From: Corydoras sp. C115
Taxonomy: Eukaryota; Chordata; Actinopteri; Siluriformes; Callichthyidae
Assembly (NCBI GenBank): GCA_019802505.1
Contig: JAFMOC010001063.1
Coordinates: forward strand, 59,056-123,055
Direction of reading: 5' to 3'
DNA length: 64,000 nt
Below are positions 31,649-43,534 of the stretch, one piece after another. The translations under genes and the position numbers were made by a program. Numbering within the stretch: the first letter of the stretch is position 1; each line of letters opens with the position of its first letter. Below the pieces are notes generated by a model that was not told the origin of the DNA, ran no database searches, and was given only the letters and a program-made list of their open reading frames with translations.

Positions 31649-31722
31649 TGGCCGATATAGGGATCGAACCTATGACCTTGGCGTTATTAGCACCACGCTC
31701 TAACCAACTGAGCTAATCGGCC
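31649..31722 (-). tRNA. tRNA-Ile(AAT) (unit B)
   Basis: Reverse complement GGCCGATTAGCTCAGTTGG; loop CTAATAA (AAT, read as IAU); stems GGCCGAT/ATCGGCC, TGGTG/CGCCA and ATAGG/CCTAT all perfect; B box GGTTCGATCC. TTTT lies just downstream (AAAA at 31643-31646 on plus). Lies head to head with Ala at 31854. Lost from units A and C. Confidence 0.96.
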
Positions 31723-31853
31723 TGCCAACTGGCGGAAACATTCCAGTCTGATCATTTTCAGTCTACATTCTGGGCTGTATTTGCATTGAAAAGTTTATAG
31801 TGATCATGTTTGAGATGTATTGCCCTAAGAGAAGAGCAAAACTTTCAAATTAT

Positions 31854-31926
31854 GGGCAATTAGCTCAAATAGTGGAGCGCTTGCTTAGCATGCGAGAGGT
31901 AGCGGGATCGATACCTGCATTCTCGT
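31854..31926 (+). pseudogene. tRNA-Ala(AGC) (unit B), acceptor damaged
   Basis: Anticodon arm CTTGCTTAGCATGCGAG and B box GGGATCGATACC are perfect, but the acceptor GGGCAAT/ATTCTCG mispairs at 1:72 and 4:69. Unit D (49304) has the same changes. Confidence 0.75.
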
Positions 31927-32011
31927 TTGTGTGGCTCAATTCCTTTTTTTTAGCTGGAGGCAAAGTCATGGCTGGTTTCCTTGAAAAACTAACAGTTCTT
32001 TTGGCCACAAT

Positions 32012-32379
32012 ATCATTCTTTCATTCATTCATTATCTTCCGCTTTTTCCTATATTAGGGTCGCGGTGGGGTTCCCCATGCCCATCCAGGGGAGAATGTTT
32101 CGGGCACTGGGCAGATACACCCAGGACAGGACGCCAATCTATCGCTGGGCACACACTCACTCACACAGACACGCACACATACACACTCTATATGGGGCAA
32201 TTTGGAGAACTCAATTGACTTGATCCATGTTTTTGGACTGTGGGAGGAAACCAGAGAACCTGGAGGAAACCCACGCAGACACGGGGAGAACATGGAAACT
32301 CCACCCAGATCGGGATTCGAACCGGGAATCCCTAGCGCTGAGAGGCGAACGTGCTAACCACTAAGCCACCATGCAGCCC
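32012..32379 (-). repeat. hybrid SINE 1/SINE 2 (unit B)
   Basis: The left flank (GGCCACAATATCATTC) is that of SINE 1 in the other units, while the right flank (ATTTTGATATTTTATCATG) is that of SINE 2 (C 39998, D inverted 47410). About 1.5 kb between them, including Asp, is gone here. Confidence 0.85.
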
Positions 32380-33557
32380 ATTTTGATATTTTATCATGTA
32401 AAATGAAAAAAAAAGATTTTTAACAGAATAATTCAATTTAACATTTCGTTATAACAAAAAATTAAATACAGAGATAAAAGAAATAAAGGTTCCACATTCA
32501 CACTACAGATATGCAGAGGAGACTAAATGTTAACATGTCAGTGTGTCACATTGGTTGCAGTAATTTATTTATGCCAGATGGGGGCTCCACAATACAAGTT
32601 ACTACATATACAGACTAAATTTACCGTCTACATAAACAGTAACCTTGTAGTGCACTCAATTGTACTTTACATCTTCAGAATTAAGACTATATTTTCAGAG
32701 ATCGTTTTTATAGTTTGAAACTTGGAAATGTGATTAGAAAGTGCTGCGTTCTTCTAACCATGATGAAGAATCAAGATACTCTCTTTAGAGCATGAATCAG
32801 TTATGGAGTGATGAACTAGTTCATCTGCTTTTTTTCTTTGATGAATGCTCCTTTTGCTTTTGGCAGAATGGAGAAAGAGAGTATGTTCAGAGTGGTTATG
32901 ATGTTCGCAGTTTGAAACAGAAAAACTCATGGTGAACATTGTGCTATTTATTTGATTATTATTTGTGTTAAGTTACTAATTATATTGATTACGTTTTTTC
33001 TTTATTGTTTAAACACATTTCACGATACTGCTCCTCATTTTTCACAAACTCACACACTTTTCTAAAGCTGCATACACACAACCTCACAGTCTCTTTTCAA
33101 AACCAACCCATCACACCAAAACAGTTGCTCATATGCTCAAAAGCGAACTTTGACACCACAATACCGCTCAAGGCCTGCGAAAATCTACACACTATTGAGC
33201 ATCATTGACTACAATACCAAAAATATTGAAAACACAATTTTCAGAGTGTGAGACTGTCCTTTTATCAGTTTCACAACTGCCAGGATGCATTTGAGCAACC
33301 CTTATTTATTCTCAAATATATATTGGGCATTTACTATAGATTTGTGCATTTCATAGGAATAATGAATAATGCAGAAAATGCAGTAATATCACAACTCAAT
33401 GCAGAAATGAGTACTGTAAACTCCATGGAGGATCCATTACACATAATACATACAGTACACGGAGCTGACGCAAGGAAGTATGTGGGCAGTAACTGTTATA
33501 ACGCATGAAACGCACGCACACATTTCCGTACGCAGAGGGAGTATAAATGAGGCTTAA

Positions 33558-33650
33558 GTGTGTGCGACTGAAACGTTCTCCCCTGGGTGGGCATGGGGAG
33601 CCCCACCGCGACCCTACTAGAGTATAAAGCCGGAGATAATGCATGAATAA
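33558..33650 (+). repeat. SINE 3' fragment
   Basis: From GAAACGTTCTCCCCTGG to GGAGATAATGCATGAATAA; the 5' part is absent. Confidence 0.8.
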
Positions 33651-34176
33651 GCTTAATTTTATTATATTATAAGCATTATTATAACAAAAATGATAGATCT
33701 CAAATTTACTGATAATAACCTACCCCAATGTTGATAAAATATCCTAAAATATGCAAGTCATTTGTTCAGTTTGAATCCTGCAATATAATTCTAGTGCTCA
33801 GAAAATCTCTAAATGTTGCCCCAACTTCTTAGCACTAATAGTTAAATATAAATATTGTTGTCTGCAGTTGATACGAGTTTCAGAGATGCTTTACAGAACA
33901 AAGGAAATAATTGTAGTCTAAGTTACAGCTGATACTGCCCCAAAGAAAAACACTCAAATGCAATGTATCAATCCATGTTCCTATTTGAAGTAATATCGGG
34001 GTGTTTTTTTAAAAATCATATTTAATCTTATTTTGAATATAAATCATCCGTAGCTCAAGTTACTTCAAACTACCCCAACAAACAGCACTTACCTCAGCAA
34101 GAAAAACAGGTGAGAGCTAATTTAGAGTTTTAATTGTGAAATCAAACTCAATAAATCATGTTCTTTTTGATGTAAA
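33651..34176. other. no gene seen; duplicated spacer
   Basis: AT-rich; 33680-33870 is related to 54640-54785 (AATAACCTACCCCAA). No gene. Confidence 0.5.
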
Positions 34177-34527
34177 CATATTTTTTCATTCATTATCTTC
34201 CGCTTTATCCTATATTAGGGTCACAGTGGGGTTCCCCATGCCCATCCAGGGGAGAACGTTTCAGACGCAGGGCAGGTACACCCAGGACAGGGCGCCAATC
34301 TATCGCTGGGCACACACTCACTCACACACACACTCTCTATATTGGGCAATTCGGAGAACTCAATTGACTTGATCCATGTTTCTGGACTGTGGGAGGAAAC
34401 CCGGAGAACCCAGAGGAAACCCACACAGAGACACCCACAGAACATGGAAACTCCACCTAGATGGGGATTCGAACCGGGACGCCCTAGTGCTGAGAGGCAA
34501 ACGTGCTAACCACTAAGCCACCGTGCC
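34177..34527 (-). repeat. SINE, full length
   Basis: Complete, with ATCTTCCGCTTTATCC tail side and head CACTAAGCCACCGTGCC. The segment CACACAGAGACACCCACAG is a private variant shared only with the next copy. Confidence 0.9.
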
Positions 34528-34537
34528 TCTGACACAA

Positions 34538-34896
34538 ACATTCATTCATTCATTCATTATCTTTCACTTTATCCTCTACTAGGGTCGCGGTGGGTTTCCC
34601 CATGCCCATCCAGGGGAGAACGTCTCGGGTGCCGGGCAGATACACCCAGCACAGGGCGCCAACCTATCGCTGGGCACACACTCACTCACACAAACACACT
34701 CTACATGGGGCAATTTGGAGAGAACTCAATTGACTTGATCCATGTTTCTGGACTGTGGGAGGAAACCCGGAGAACCCAGAGGAAACCCACACAGAGACAC
34801 CCACAGAACATGGAAACTCCACCTAGATGGGGATTCGAACCGGGACGCCCTAGTGCTGAGAGGTGAACGTGCTAACCACTAAGCCACCGTGCCGCC
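34538..34896 (-). repeat. SINE, tandem neighbour
   Basis: Same orientation and same private body variant as the previous copy, about 10 bp away, so the two are a tandem duplication or partial conversion, not independent insertions. Confidence 0.9.
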
Positions 34897-35202
34897 GATG
34901 AAAACATATATTTTTCTAATTATTTCTTTATACTGTTTTTTAAATTGTTAATTAAATTGCCCAAATAATACACACAATAACATACCCCAACTTGATAACA
35001 CTTTCTGTAAAGTCCACTAAAGAAAGCTACCACAGTTGGAGCAGGTTAATGAGAGCTGGCCCGAAACTTTATTAAATTATTTTGTTAATTTTAATACTAT
35101 GAGTATAATATCAAACAGTAAACACATCCAAATGCTTATTTCTAAATGTACAAAATAACTTTTCCAATTCTGATTAATTAATTCTAAAGTTATTTTCTTA
35201 TA

Positions 35203-35274
35203 TGCCTTGATCGGGATTTGAACCGGGGTTGCTGTGGTCACAACGCAGGGTACTAACCAGTATACAATCACGGC
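35203..35274 (-). pseudogene. tRNA-His(GTG), degraded
   Basis: Loop TTGTGAC (GTG) and B box GGTTCAAATCC remain. The A box is altered (TTGTATACTGG), and the acceptor and anticodon stems each have one mismatch. Confidence 0.7.
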
Positions 35275-35459
35275 ACACCACAGTTGCCCTTCTAAGCACT
35301 CTCATTGAACTAGTAAGTTTCTAAGTGCAGGTCAGGAATCCATACTACAAGATAATCCCATACATGAATCAGAATACTTTGTTAATCTCAGGAGGGAAAT
35401 TGCAGTTTTACAGATGCTTCACTTGTCACGTTATATACAGAAGTAGAGTAAGTACTACT

Positions 35460-35532
35460 TGCCCAACATGGGGCTCGATCCCACAAACCTGAGATTAAGA
35501 GTCTGATGCCCTACCGATTAACCTAGCCGGGC
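35460..35532 (-). pseudogene. tRNA-Lys(CTT) (unit C), degraded
   Basis: Loop CTCTTAA; acceptor GCCCGGC/GTTGGGC intact. D-arm (TTAATCGG for CTCAGTCGG) and anticodon stem changes. Confidence 0.7.
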
Positions 35533-35978
35533 TGAAGGACCCATATTCAAGCTAGCAAAATGCCTGTCAGTCTTTAAGTTGCAGTTGGTCCAAAAACCAT
35601 GACCATGTCTGTGTCTATGTTGTCATATACAGTATTTTGTCATTTATAAAAGTGGGTTTTTTTGGGTTCCTAAATTGTGCTTCTTTAGGAGCATAGTCTG
35701 GGGCTTTTTTATCACCTGTTTTTTTTCCTTCCCAATGTAGTATATATGATTTTAAACGTCTAAATAGAATTAATAAAATAAACTGTTAATAGAGAGCTCC
35801 TGTAAGCAGTTTAAAACAACAGTCACAAGTATTATCAAATTTATTGTAATATTTTATCAGTTATCTATTGAAATAAGATTTCAACAGTGTTGTTGAAAAT
35901 TTATCAGAAGATAAATCTCCAAAATGTGCTGAAAGTTGCCAAACCTGATAATTTGTCTTCTGATTGTATTATGTATTC

Positions 35979-35979
<1 letters not shown>

Positions 35980-36017
<38 letters not shown>

Positions 36018-36019
36018 AA

Positions 36020-36069
<50 letters not shown>
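35980..36069. repeat. (ACT)n then (ATT)n microsatellites
   Basis: About 12 ACT units (35980-36017) followed by about 16 ATT units (36020-36069), abutting a SINE fragment edge as in B. Confidence 0.97.
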
Positions 36070-36232
36070 GAATCAAGGTTGATTGCATTTGCCAAATTGC
36101 CCCATATAGTGTGTGTCTGTGTGAGTAAGTGTGTTCCCAGTGATAGATTGGTGCCCTGTCCTGGGTGTATCTGCCCAGAGCCTGAAATGTTCTTCCCTGG
36201 GTGGGCATGGGAACCCCTGGGGAGAACGTGGT
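36070..36232 (+). repeat. SINE body fragment (unit C)
   Basis: ATGAATCAAGGTTGATTGC to GAGAACGTGG; shorter on the left than in B because the ATT run has replaced the edge. Confidence 0.75.
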
Positions 36233-36411
36233 ATGTTTTGTCTGTCCATTACATAATTCAATTACAACTAATACCTACATTAGACATTAGAAGAAAATCA
36301 AAAGAACAGATAGATACAGCAAACAATAACTAACTTTTCCTTTACATAAAAAAAAAACTTTTATGAGAAAACAGAAACAGAAGAAGAATAACATTCTTGA
36401 CCATGTCATCT

Positions 36412-36483
36412 TCTTTTATGGTGTAATGGTTAGCACTCTGGACTCTGAATCCAGTGATCCGAGTTCAAATCTCGGTGGAACCT
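36412..36483 (+). pseudogene. tRNA-Gln (unit C), 5' acceptor lost
   Basis: From ATGGTGTAATGG onward it is identical to the 20787 gene, but a deletion upstream replaced GGTTCC with TCTTTT, so the acceptor cannot pair with TGGAACC. Confidence 0.85.
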
Positions 36484-36563
36484 GTGTTGGTTCTTAAAAT
36501 TGATTTCTAATTATTTATTTAATAATAGAACAGTATTTTGATAATTAAATGTGCGTTTTTTTT

Positions 36564-36636
36564 GCTGAAGTATCTCAGATGGGAGAGCCTTAGACTGAAG
36601 CTCTAAAGGTTCCTGGTTCGAGACCAGGTTTTAGCA
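36564..36636 (+). tRNA. tRNA-Phe(GAA) variant (unit C)
   Basis: GCTGAAG/TTTTAGC acceptor, perfect anticodon stem TTAGA/TCTAA, loop CTGAAGC, T-stem CCTGG/CCAGG. T10 as in A and B; D-loop CAGATGGGA. Confidence 0.8.
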
Positions 36637-37493
36637 GAATTTTACAATGTGAAGTGTTTTGACTCTCCAGTTCAAAATTTTATAAAAAATTAACACATAC
36701 GCTAGACAAAGAAAATCAAAAGAATAGATTGAATACAGCAGAGCTGAACATTTTTATAGGCTGTATAATAAGGATTGTAGACAGAACTTGTTTCAGTGAA
36801 AGGTTTGTGTAAAAATTAAGTGTTTTATTATTGTTATTATTAGTGTTTTTACTATTTCAGCAGTTGTCTCTTTTAAAATAAACTTGATGCAGTCTAAAGA
36901 GTAGACTTTAAACCTTTTATGTTTTCATCCAATGCAGGACAGTGTGATGATATTGAAATGACACAATCTGAAAGTGTTGTGCAATAAACTGATATATTTT
37001 CTGTATGTATAAAATGGGATTAAATTATGAATGGATCCTACATTTTGAAACATCAAAGTGACCTCTCTCTGTGCATCAACATCAGAATTCAACATTTTAC
37101 AAACCTTAAAGAGGATCTGATGAAAACCAAAAACTGTATTAATACAAATATTTTTATTATTTAATGTAGGATTTTATTGTCCACAATGTTTGTGGCCCAG
37201 AGGAAGTTTAAGAAGAGAATGAAATGAACAGGACTATAAACTCAATAAATAATGATCTTCATGAAATTTAAAATTGTTTAAAATTGTTAAAAAATAAACA
37301 ATAACAAACCCCAACTTGATAGCATTTTCTGTAAAGTCCACTAAAGAAAGATACCACAGTTTGAGCAGGTTAATCCTGATACTTGAAAGTATTTTATCCA
37401 GTTTAATACTATGAGTATAATAATATAAAACAGTAAAAACATCCAAATGCTTATTCCTGAACAAAAAAAAAAAGATTAATTGAAAATAAAGTT

Positions 37494-37549
37494 TGCCATG
37501 ACCAGAGTTGCTGCAGCCACATGCAGAGCACTAACCACTATGGCTGGGG
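37494..37549 (-). pseudogene. tRNA-His relic (unit C)
   Basis: TGCCATGACCAGAG, GCTGCAGCCACATGCAGAGC and ACTAACCACTATGGC: the most complete of this relic series, with most of the T-arm deleted. Confidence 0.65.
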
Positions 37550-37900
37550 CAAAAAAAAAGTACGTCCAGCATTTTTGATGAGACATTTGAATAATAGTAA
37601 AAGACTAATTTTAAAATGTTCCACCATCATTCTAATGTGCTTTATATTATGAATTATTGAATCTCTTTTAGCTGAGATTTTATCTTTTATAAAGCTGATA
37701 ATGCGAAAGTATTTTTGTGTTTCAATAGTGCCATTAAGAGCACTGTGTTTAAAGAAAATATTTCAACATTAAAGGTTTTTATTTGGAAAAGATATTTTAA
37801 TTTCAAACCCAAACACTTTAGAGGTTTAGCTTTTAGATTAATCGACTAATAAAAAAAAAATTAGATTAATTGAAAGAAAATTTATTGTCAGGTGCAGCCA

Positions 37901-37924
37901 TACTAACTGCGCTACAATCATGGA
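37901..37924 (-). pseudogene. tRNA-His 5' half relic (unit C)
   Basis: TACTAACTGCGCTACAATCA, counterpart of 23357. Confidence 0.6.
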
Positions 37925-38496
37925 ACACCACAATACCCTTCCTACACCTTTCCATAAAACTGGATGTTAATGAAACAGCAGCAATGTTTGTGCTTTTAAA
38001 GCTCTTATTTTGCCAATTGATCTCGGGACCTAAATAAAGCTCTCACATAGCAGGAACCCAGTTAAATTCCAAGGTGTAGGCCAGAAATCCAAACTGCAAG
38101 ACTACATGCTACACTGATCCCATGTATGAACTTAATTTGATTGAGCTTAATTCTTTAAAATTTTACATTAGGGAAGAGCTTTTAAATCAACTGCAATAGT
38201 TTAAGCTACTTGTCAGTGAAGTAAATTTAGTGCAAAAACTGACTGTTTCTCAAACAATCAAATACTGCCATCTACGTCATCAACTGTTTATATGCTGTTT
38301 CTATTAATCTGTGCTTTATGATTTAAAATAATGTTTTATTTATCACGCATTGATACGAAGGCGAAGCGCTCATGTGAAGCGTGTGTGTTATTGTCAATAA
38401 TGTCACCATAGTATGGCTCAATTTTTTTTTTTTAGCTGTAGGCAAAGTCATGGCTGGCTCCTTGGAAAACTAACAGTTCTTTCGGACACAATATCA

Positions 38497-38847
38497 TTCA
38501 TTCATTATCTTCCACTTTTTCCTATATTAGGGTAGTGGGGGGGTTCCCCATGCCCATCCAGTGGAGAACGTTTCGGGCACTGGGCAGATACACCCAGGAC
38601 AGGGCGCCAACCTATCGCTGGGCACACACTCACACACACACACACATACACACTCTATATGGGGCAATTTGGAGAACTCAATTGACTTGATCCATGTTTT
38701 TGGACTGTGGGAGGAAACCAGAGAACCTGGAGGAAACCCTCGCAGACACGGGGAGAACATGGAAACTCCACCCAGATGGGGATTCGAACCGGGAATCCCT
38801 AGTGCTGAGAGGAGAACGTGCTAACCACTAAGCCACCGTGACACCCA
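38497..38847 (-). repeat. SINE 1 (unit C)
   Basis: Same flanks as the unit A copy (GACACAATATCATTC left; AAGATGTAGATGACATTTC right). Confidence 0.9.
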
Positions 38848-39020
38848 TGAGTTAAAAGATGTAGATGACATTTCTTTAATTAATCAATGTTTATATTTTT
38901 TTTATTTTAAAAGAAAAAACATTTTTTTGTCTGTTTATGGATATTAAAAGCAGACAAGACGTCATTTATCCTTGAAGCTTTATGTGAATAGTTTCCATTA
39001 ACAAAGAGCAAAAGCTAATT

Positions 39021-39092
39021 CTCCCTGTCAGGAAATCGAACTCCCGTCTTCTGCGTGACAGGTAAAGATACTGTCCACTATACTAACGGGGA
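39021..39092 (-). pseudogene. tRNA-Asp(GTC) (unit C), degraded
   Basis: Reverse complement TCCCCGTTAGTATAGTGG with loop CTGTCAC (GTC). The acceptor has one mismatch, but the T-stem and anticodon stem are weakened. Deleted from units A and B. Confidence 0.7.
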
Positions 39093-39629
39093 CTACTTCC
39101 AGAAAAGTTGTCTTAATTTATTATTTGGGTTAATTGCCTCATTAATATTTGTGTTCTTTATATTGAATATTGATAGAAATGTTTTCTTATTTGAATTTTA
39201 TTTTGTGAAGAACAGAGACTTTATGTGAGTCTATGCACTGAGGAAAAAATGGAGTCTTTTTTGTTGAGAAAGTTCATGGACAGTTCTCTATTTTGTTTTC
39301 ATTCCTGTTGACAGGCTCGTCAGTAAGGTTTCAGCGTTCATCTGAAACGGTACATGCACAACGTATTACAGTGTAATATCCTTTAATAAAGTTTATTAGT
39401 ATAATGAACCTGTAATTGAGCAGAAGCTCTCACACTGGTTTAGGTTTATGTGTTCATTTATGTGTACTACGATAAAAGAAACAAAAAAGAATGAAGGGGT
39501 GAGATATTACAGACACTGTGAGTAGTTTAAGAGCTTTAGTTCTATAGATGACAAAAGCAACATTATATTAAATGAATACAAATGAAAATAAGTATTACAT
39601 TTAAAAAAAAAAATCATTTTAATATTTTT

Positions 39630-39998
39630 TCATTCATTCATTCATTCATTCATTATCTTCGCTTTTATCCTATATTAGGGTCGGGGGGGGGGGGGGGGGG
39701 GTTCCCCATGCCCATCCAGGGGAGAACGTTTCGGGCGCTGGGCAGATACACCCAGGACAGGGCGCCAAACCCATCGCTGGGCACACACTCACTCAAACAG
39801 GCACACTCTATATGGGGCAATTTGGAGTACTCATTGACTTGATCCATGTTTTTTGGACTGTGGGAGGAAACCGGAGAACCCGGAGGAAACCCACGCGGAC
39901 ACAGGGAGAACATGAAACTCCACCCAGATCGGGATTCGAACCGGGAATCCCTAGCGCTGAGAGGCGAACGTGCTAACCACTAAGCCACCTGCTGCCCA
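39630..39998 (-). repeat. SINE 2 (unit C) with G-run
   Basis: Full copy with an 18-19 G run near 39683-39701; right flank ATTTTGATATTTTATCATG. Confidence 0.9.
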
Positions 39999-40034
39999 TT
40001 TTGATATTTTATCATGTGAAATACAATAGATTTT

Positions 40035-41590
40035 TAACAGAATAATTCAATACAGAGATAAAAGAAATAAAAGTTCCACATTCACACTACAAATCTGCAG
40101 AGGAGACTGAATGTTAACATGTTAGTGTGTCACATTGGTTGCAGTAATTTATTTATGCCAGATGAGGGCACCACAATACAAGTTATTACATATGCAGACT
40201 AAACTTACCATCTACATAAACAGTAACCTTGTAGTGCACTCAATTTTACTTTACACCTTCAGGATTAAGACTATACTTTCAGGGATCATTTCTTTAGTTT
40301 ATAACTTGGAAATGTGATTAGAAAGTGTTGGGTCACCCTAACCATGATGAAGAATCACGATACTCTCTTCTGAGCATGAATCAGATATGGAGTGATGAAT
40401 TAGTTCATCTGCTTTGTTTCTTTGATGAATGCTCCTTTTGTTTTTGGCAGAATGGAGAAAGAGAGTATGTTCTGAGTGGTAATGATGTTCACAGTTTAAA
40501 ACAGAAAAGCTCATGGTGAACATTGTGTTATTTATTTGATTACTATTTGTGTTAAATTACCAATTATGTTGATTACAGTTTTTCTCTATTGCTTAAACAC
40601 ATTTCACTGCTCCTCATATTTCACAAACTCTAAACATAAAATGCTTTTCTTAAACTACGTAGACACAACCTCACAGTCTCTTTTCAAAACCAACCCATCA
40701 CACCAAAATAGTTGCTCATATGCTCAAAAGCAAACTTTGACACCACAATACCGCTCAAGGCCTGCAAAAATGTACACACTACTGAGCATCATTAACCACA
40801 TAACCAAAAATATTGAAAACACAAATTTCAGAGTATGAAACTGTTCTTTTAACAGTTTCGCAACTGCCAGGATGCATTTGAGCAACCCTTATTTATTCTC
40901 AAATATGTATTGGGCATTTACTATAGATTTCTGCATTTCATAGGAATAATGAATAATGCAGAAAATGCAGTAATATCACAACTCAATGCAGAAATGAGTA
41001 CTGTAAACTCCATGGAGGATCCATTACACACAATAGATACAGTACAGTAACAATCAAAAACACAATGTTCAGGGTGCGATTTCTTTTTTACAGTACGTTG
41101 TACCTGTAAATTGACACAGTATGTTGTATGTTATGTTGTCTTCACTGCAGTGTAGCGAATGAAGCTATCCAACAAGTTAAACTCTGATACAGAAAAACAG
41201 GAGTCTGTACTGTAGTTAACATTTCACTGTTGTTTACTGAAGAATCCAGTATTACATATCAGAGTGAAAACTGCAACAAAACAAAGTTAGATTTTTTTTT
41301 AAACATAAAGTTCAGTTTCACATGAAGTCTCATGAATATCCTTGTGAATACATGTAAAATAAAAATGATCTTTTAAACTATTTATTACCTTCTCTTTCAA
41401 CTTTAAACTTAACTTATTCTATCAATTATTTAACTTAACACTAAATTTTACTTACGACTTTGCTTCTAGTTTCGTTCACGGTCAGGAATACTTAAGTAGA
41501 AACTGATTTCAACACATAGAAACTGAGTGGGAAGTAAGTGATGACAAGGCAGGAAGTGGTAAGCAAATTACAGGAAATGTTATCAAAATT
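40035..41590. other. non-coding core of the repeat unit (C)
   Basis: Near-identical copy of the unit A core. No gene supported. Confidence 0.75.
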
Positions 41591-42018
41591 AAAAGGTCCT
41601 ATCATTTCTCAATGTGTTATTAAAAAAGTCTCTATCTATATCGCCCTAATGGCGAAACAATGGACATGTGATTGAGCACAAGCTCTTACACTGGTTTTGG
41701 TTTATTTATTCATTTATGTGCCCTACAATAAAAGAAACAAAAATGAGTGCTCTGTTTGGATAAATATTCTCGCTGAGAATACTTGTGAAATTGGTCTGTT
41801 ATGTGATATGGTGTCATTGTATATTTATTAGAAAGATTTAATTGTTTGTTGTTCTTAATTCACAGAATGTTAATGTAAATCTATCATTCAGTTTTTTAGA
41901 CAAACAGCATGTGTGTTCATGGTTGAACTGGTTGCTTGATGAACTATATCTTTTTTCCAAATAGTGAACCTCAAAAAGAATTCAGCTCAATTAAATCAAT
42001 ATAGAAAAGCACTTTGTG

Positions 42019-42090
42019 TCCCATATGGTCTAGCGGTTAGGATTCCTGGTTTTCACCCAGGTGGCCTGGTTTCAACTCCCGGTATTAAGT
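42019..42090 (+). pseudogene. tRNA-Glu(TTC) (unit C), 3' end lost
   Basis: TCCCATATGGTCTAGCGGTT, loop TTTTCAC and T-arm are present, but the 3' acceptor reads TATTAAG where TATGGGA is needed, and the B box is GTTTCAACTCC. Confidence 0.8.
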
Positions 42091-42446
42091 TGCTGTTTGT
42101 AAAAGCCCATGAATATCTACCAAAGTAAGAATTTGGAAACGTTGGAAAGCACTGCTTTTTCATCAAAGTCCTGATCAATGAGAAACATTTGAAAGGGCAT
42201 TATGGCGAATATGGTTCAAATCTTAGATTTCAGTCTGACATACAGTACTTCCAAATGCACTCAACATCAGATTAAAACAAATATCCCTCCCTTACTATGG
42301 TTCAGAAGTTTGACTCAGTGGTCACCTAGAAATCTAGCAGGCTTCTCCCGCTATGTGAGAACTGTGTTTTTAAGCCCCACGATCAACTGGAAAAATTAGA
42401 ACTTCAAAGGGTTCTATAAACTGCTGCTTTCGGGGCAAAGTGGTAT

Positions 42447-42484
42447 ACCGTGATCGTATAGGGGTTCCAAACCGGGTCACGGCA
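42447..42484 (+). pseudogene. tRNA-His with internal deletion
   Basis: CCGTGATCGTATAGG is fused directly to GGTTCCAAACCGGGTCACGG: acceptor/D start joined to T-arm/acceptor end, with the anticodon arm deleted. Confidence 0.7.
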
Positions 42485-42616
42485 AGCTTCTTTAAAAAAT
42501 ATTTTTATTTTCAATTAATCAACTGATCCTTGTTTTTTATATTAAATTTGTGTAAAGTAGGTTATTTGTTATTCAATTTTGAAGTATGTAGTGCACAGAC
42601 AAAAGATGTCAAGATG

Positions 42617-42690
42617 TGCCTTAACCCAGGGTTGATCTAGGGAGCTTTAGATATTCACTCTAATGCCCTTCCAATTTAACTATATTGGTA
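42617..42690 (-). pseudogene. tRNA-Phe relic
   Basis: GGAGCTTTAGATATTCACTCTAA and ACCCAGGGTTGATC are the reverse complement of Phe anticodon and T arms; D-arm changed. Confidence 0.55.
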
Positions 42691-42794
42691 CAAAGTCAGA
42701 AAATGTATTAGTGTGTGTGAGTCTTACACAAAGATAAAGACTACATATCTTATATCTACATAAGGGAACTTATTTGCAGATATAAAGAAGACAC

Positions 42795-43046
42795 ATCCAT
42801 TATCTTCTACTAGGGTCGTCCAGGGGCACATCCAGGGGCACTGGGAACACTCTCACTCACAAACACACTCCATATGGGGCAATTTGAAGCATTCATTTTA
42901 CCTTGATCCATGTTTTTGGAATGTGGGAGAAAACTGGAGAACCCGGAGGAAAGCTTGGACAATGGGGGAATACGGAAACTTAGCTAGCTAGGAAAATCCC
43001 TAGCGCTTAGAGGCAACTGTGCTAACCACTAAGCCACCGTGCTGCC
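42795..43046 (-). repeat. SINE, internally deleted
   Basis: CATTATCTTC tail side, short body, head CACTAAGCCACCGTGC; the CCATGCCCATCC to CACCCAGGACAGG segment is lost. Confidence 0.8.
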
Positions 43047-43102
43047 TGATACAAAGAACAGTTAATAATAATGCACTAATTAAAATTAGATGAATTAATG
43101 AG

Positions 43103-43466
43103 GGCGACACGGTGGCTTAGTGGTTAGCACATTCGCCTCTCAGCGCTAGAGATTCCCAGTTCAAATCCCCATCTGGGTGGAGTTTCCATGTTCTCCCCGT
43201 GTCTGCGTGGGTTTCCTCCAAGTTCTCCGGTTTCCTCCCACAGTCCAAGAACATGTATCAAGTCAATTGAGTTCTCAAAAATTGCCCCATATAGAATGTG
43301 TCTGTGTGAGCGAGTGTGTGCCCAGCGATGGATTGGCGCCCTGTCCTGGGTCTATCTCCCCAGTGCCTGAGACGTTCTCCCCTGAATGGGCATGGGGAAA
43401 ACAACCGCGACCCTAATAGAGGATAAAGCGGGAGATAATGAATGAATGAATAATGAATGAATGAAA
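43103..43466 (+). repeat. SINE with exact target duplication
   Basis: GGCGACACGGTGGCTTAG head to GAATGAAT tail, 364 bp, flanked by TGAATTAATGAG at 43091-43102 and 43467-43478. A good type copy for the family. Confidence 0.95.
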
Positions 43467-43534
43467 TGAATTAATGAGAACCTGTATATTTCAGATCTGA
43501 TGACTGAAGAGTTATTGTTTAATACACTTCTTCC

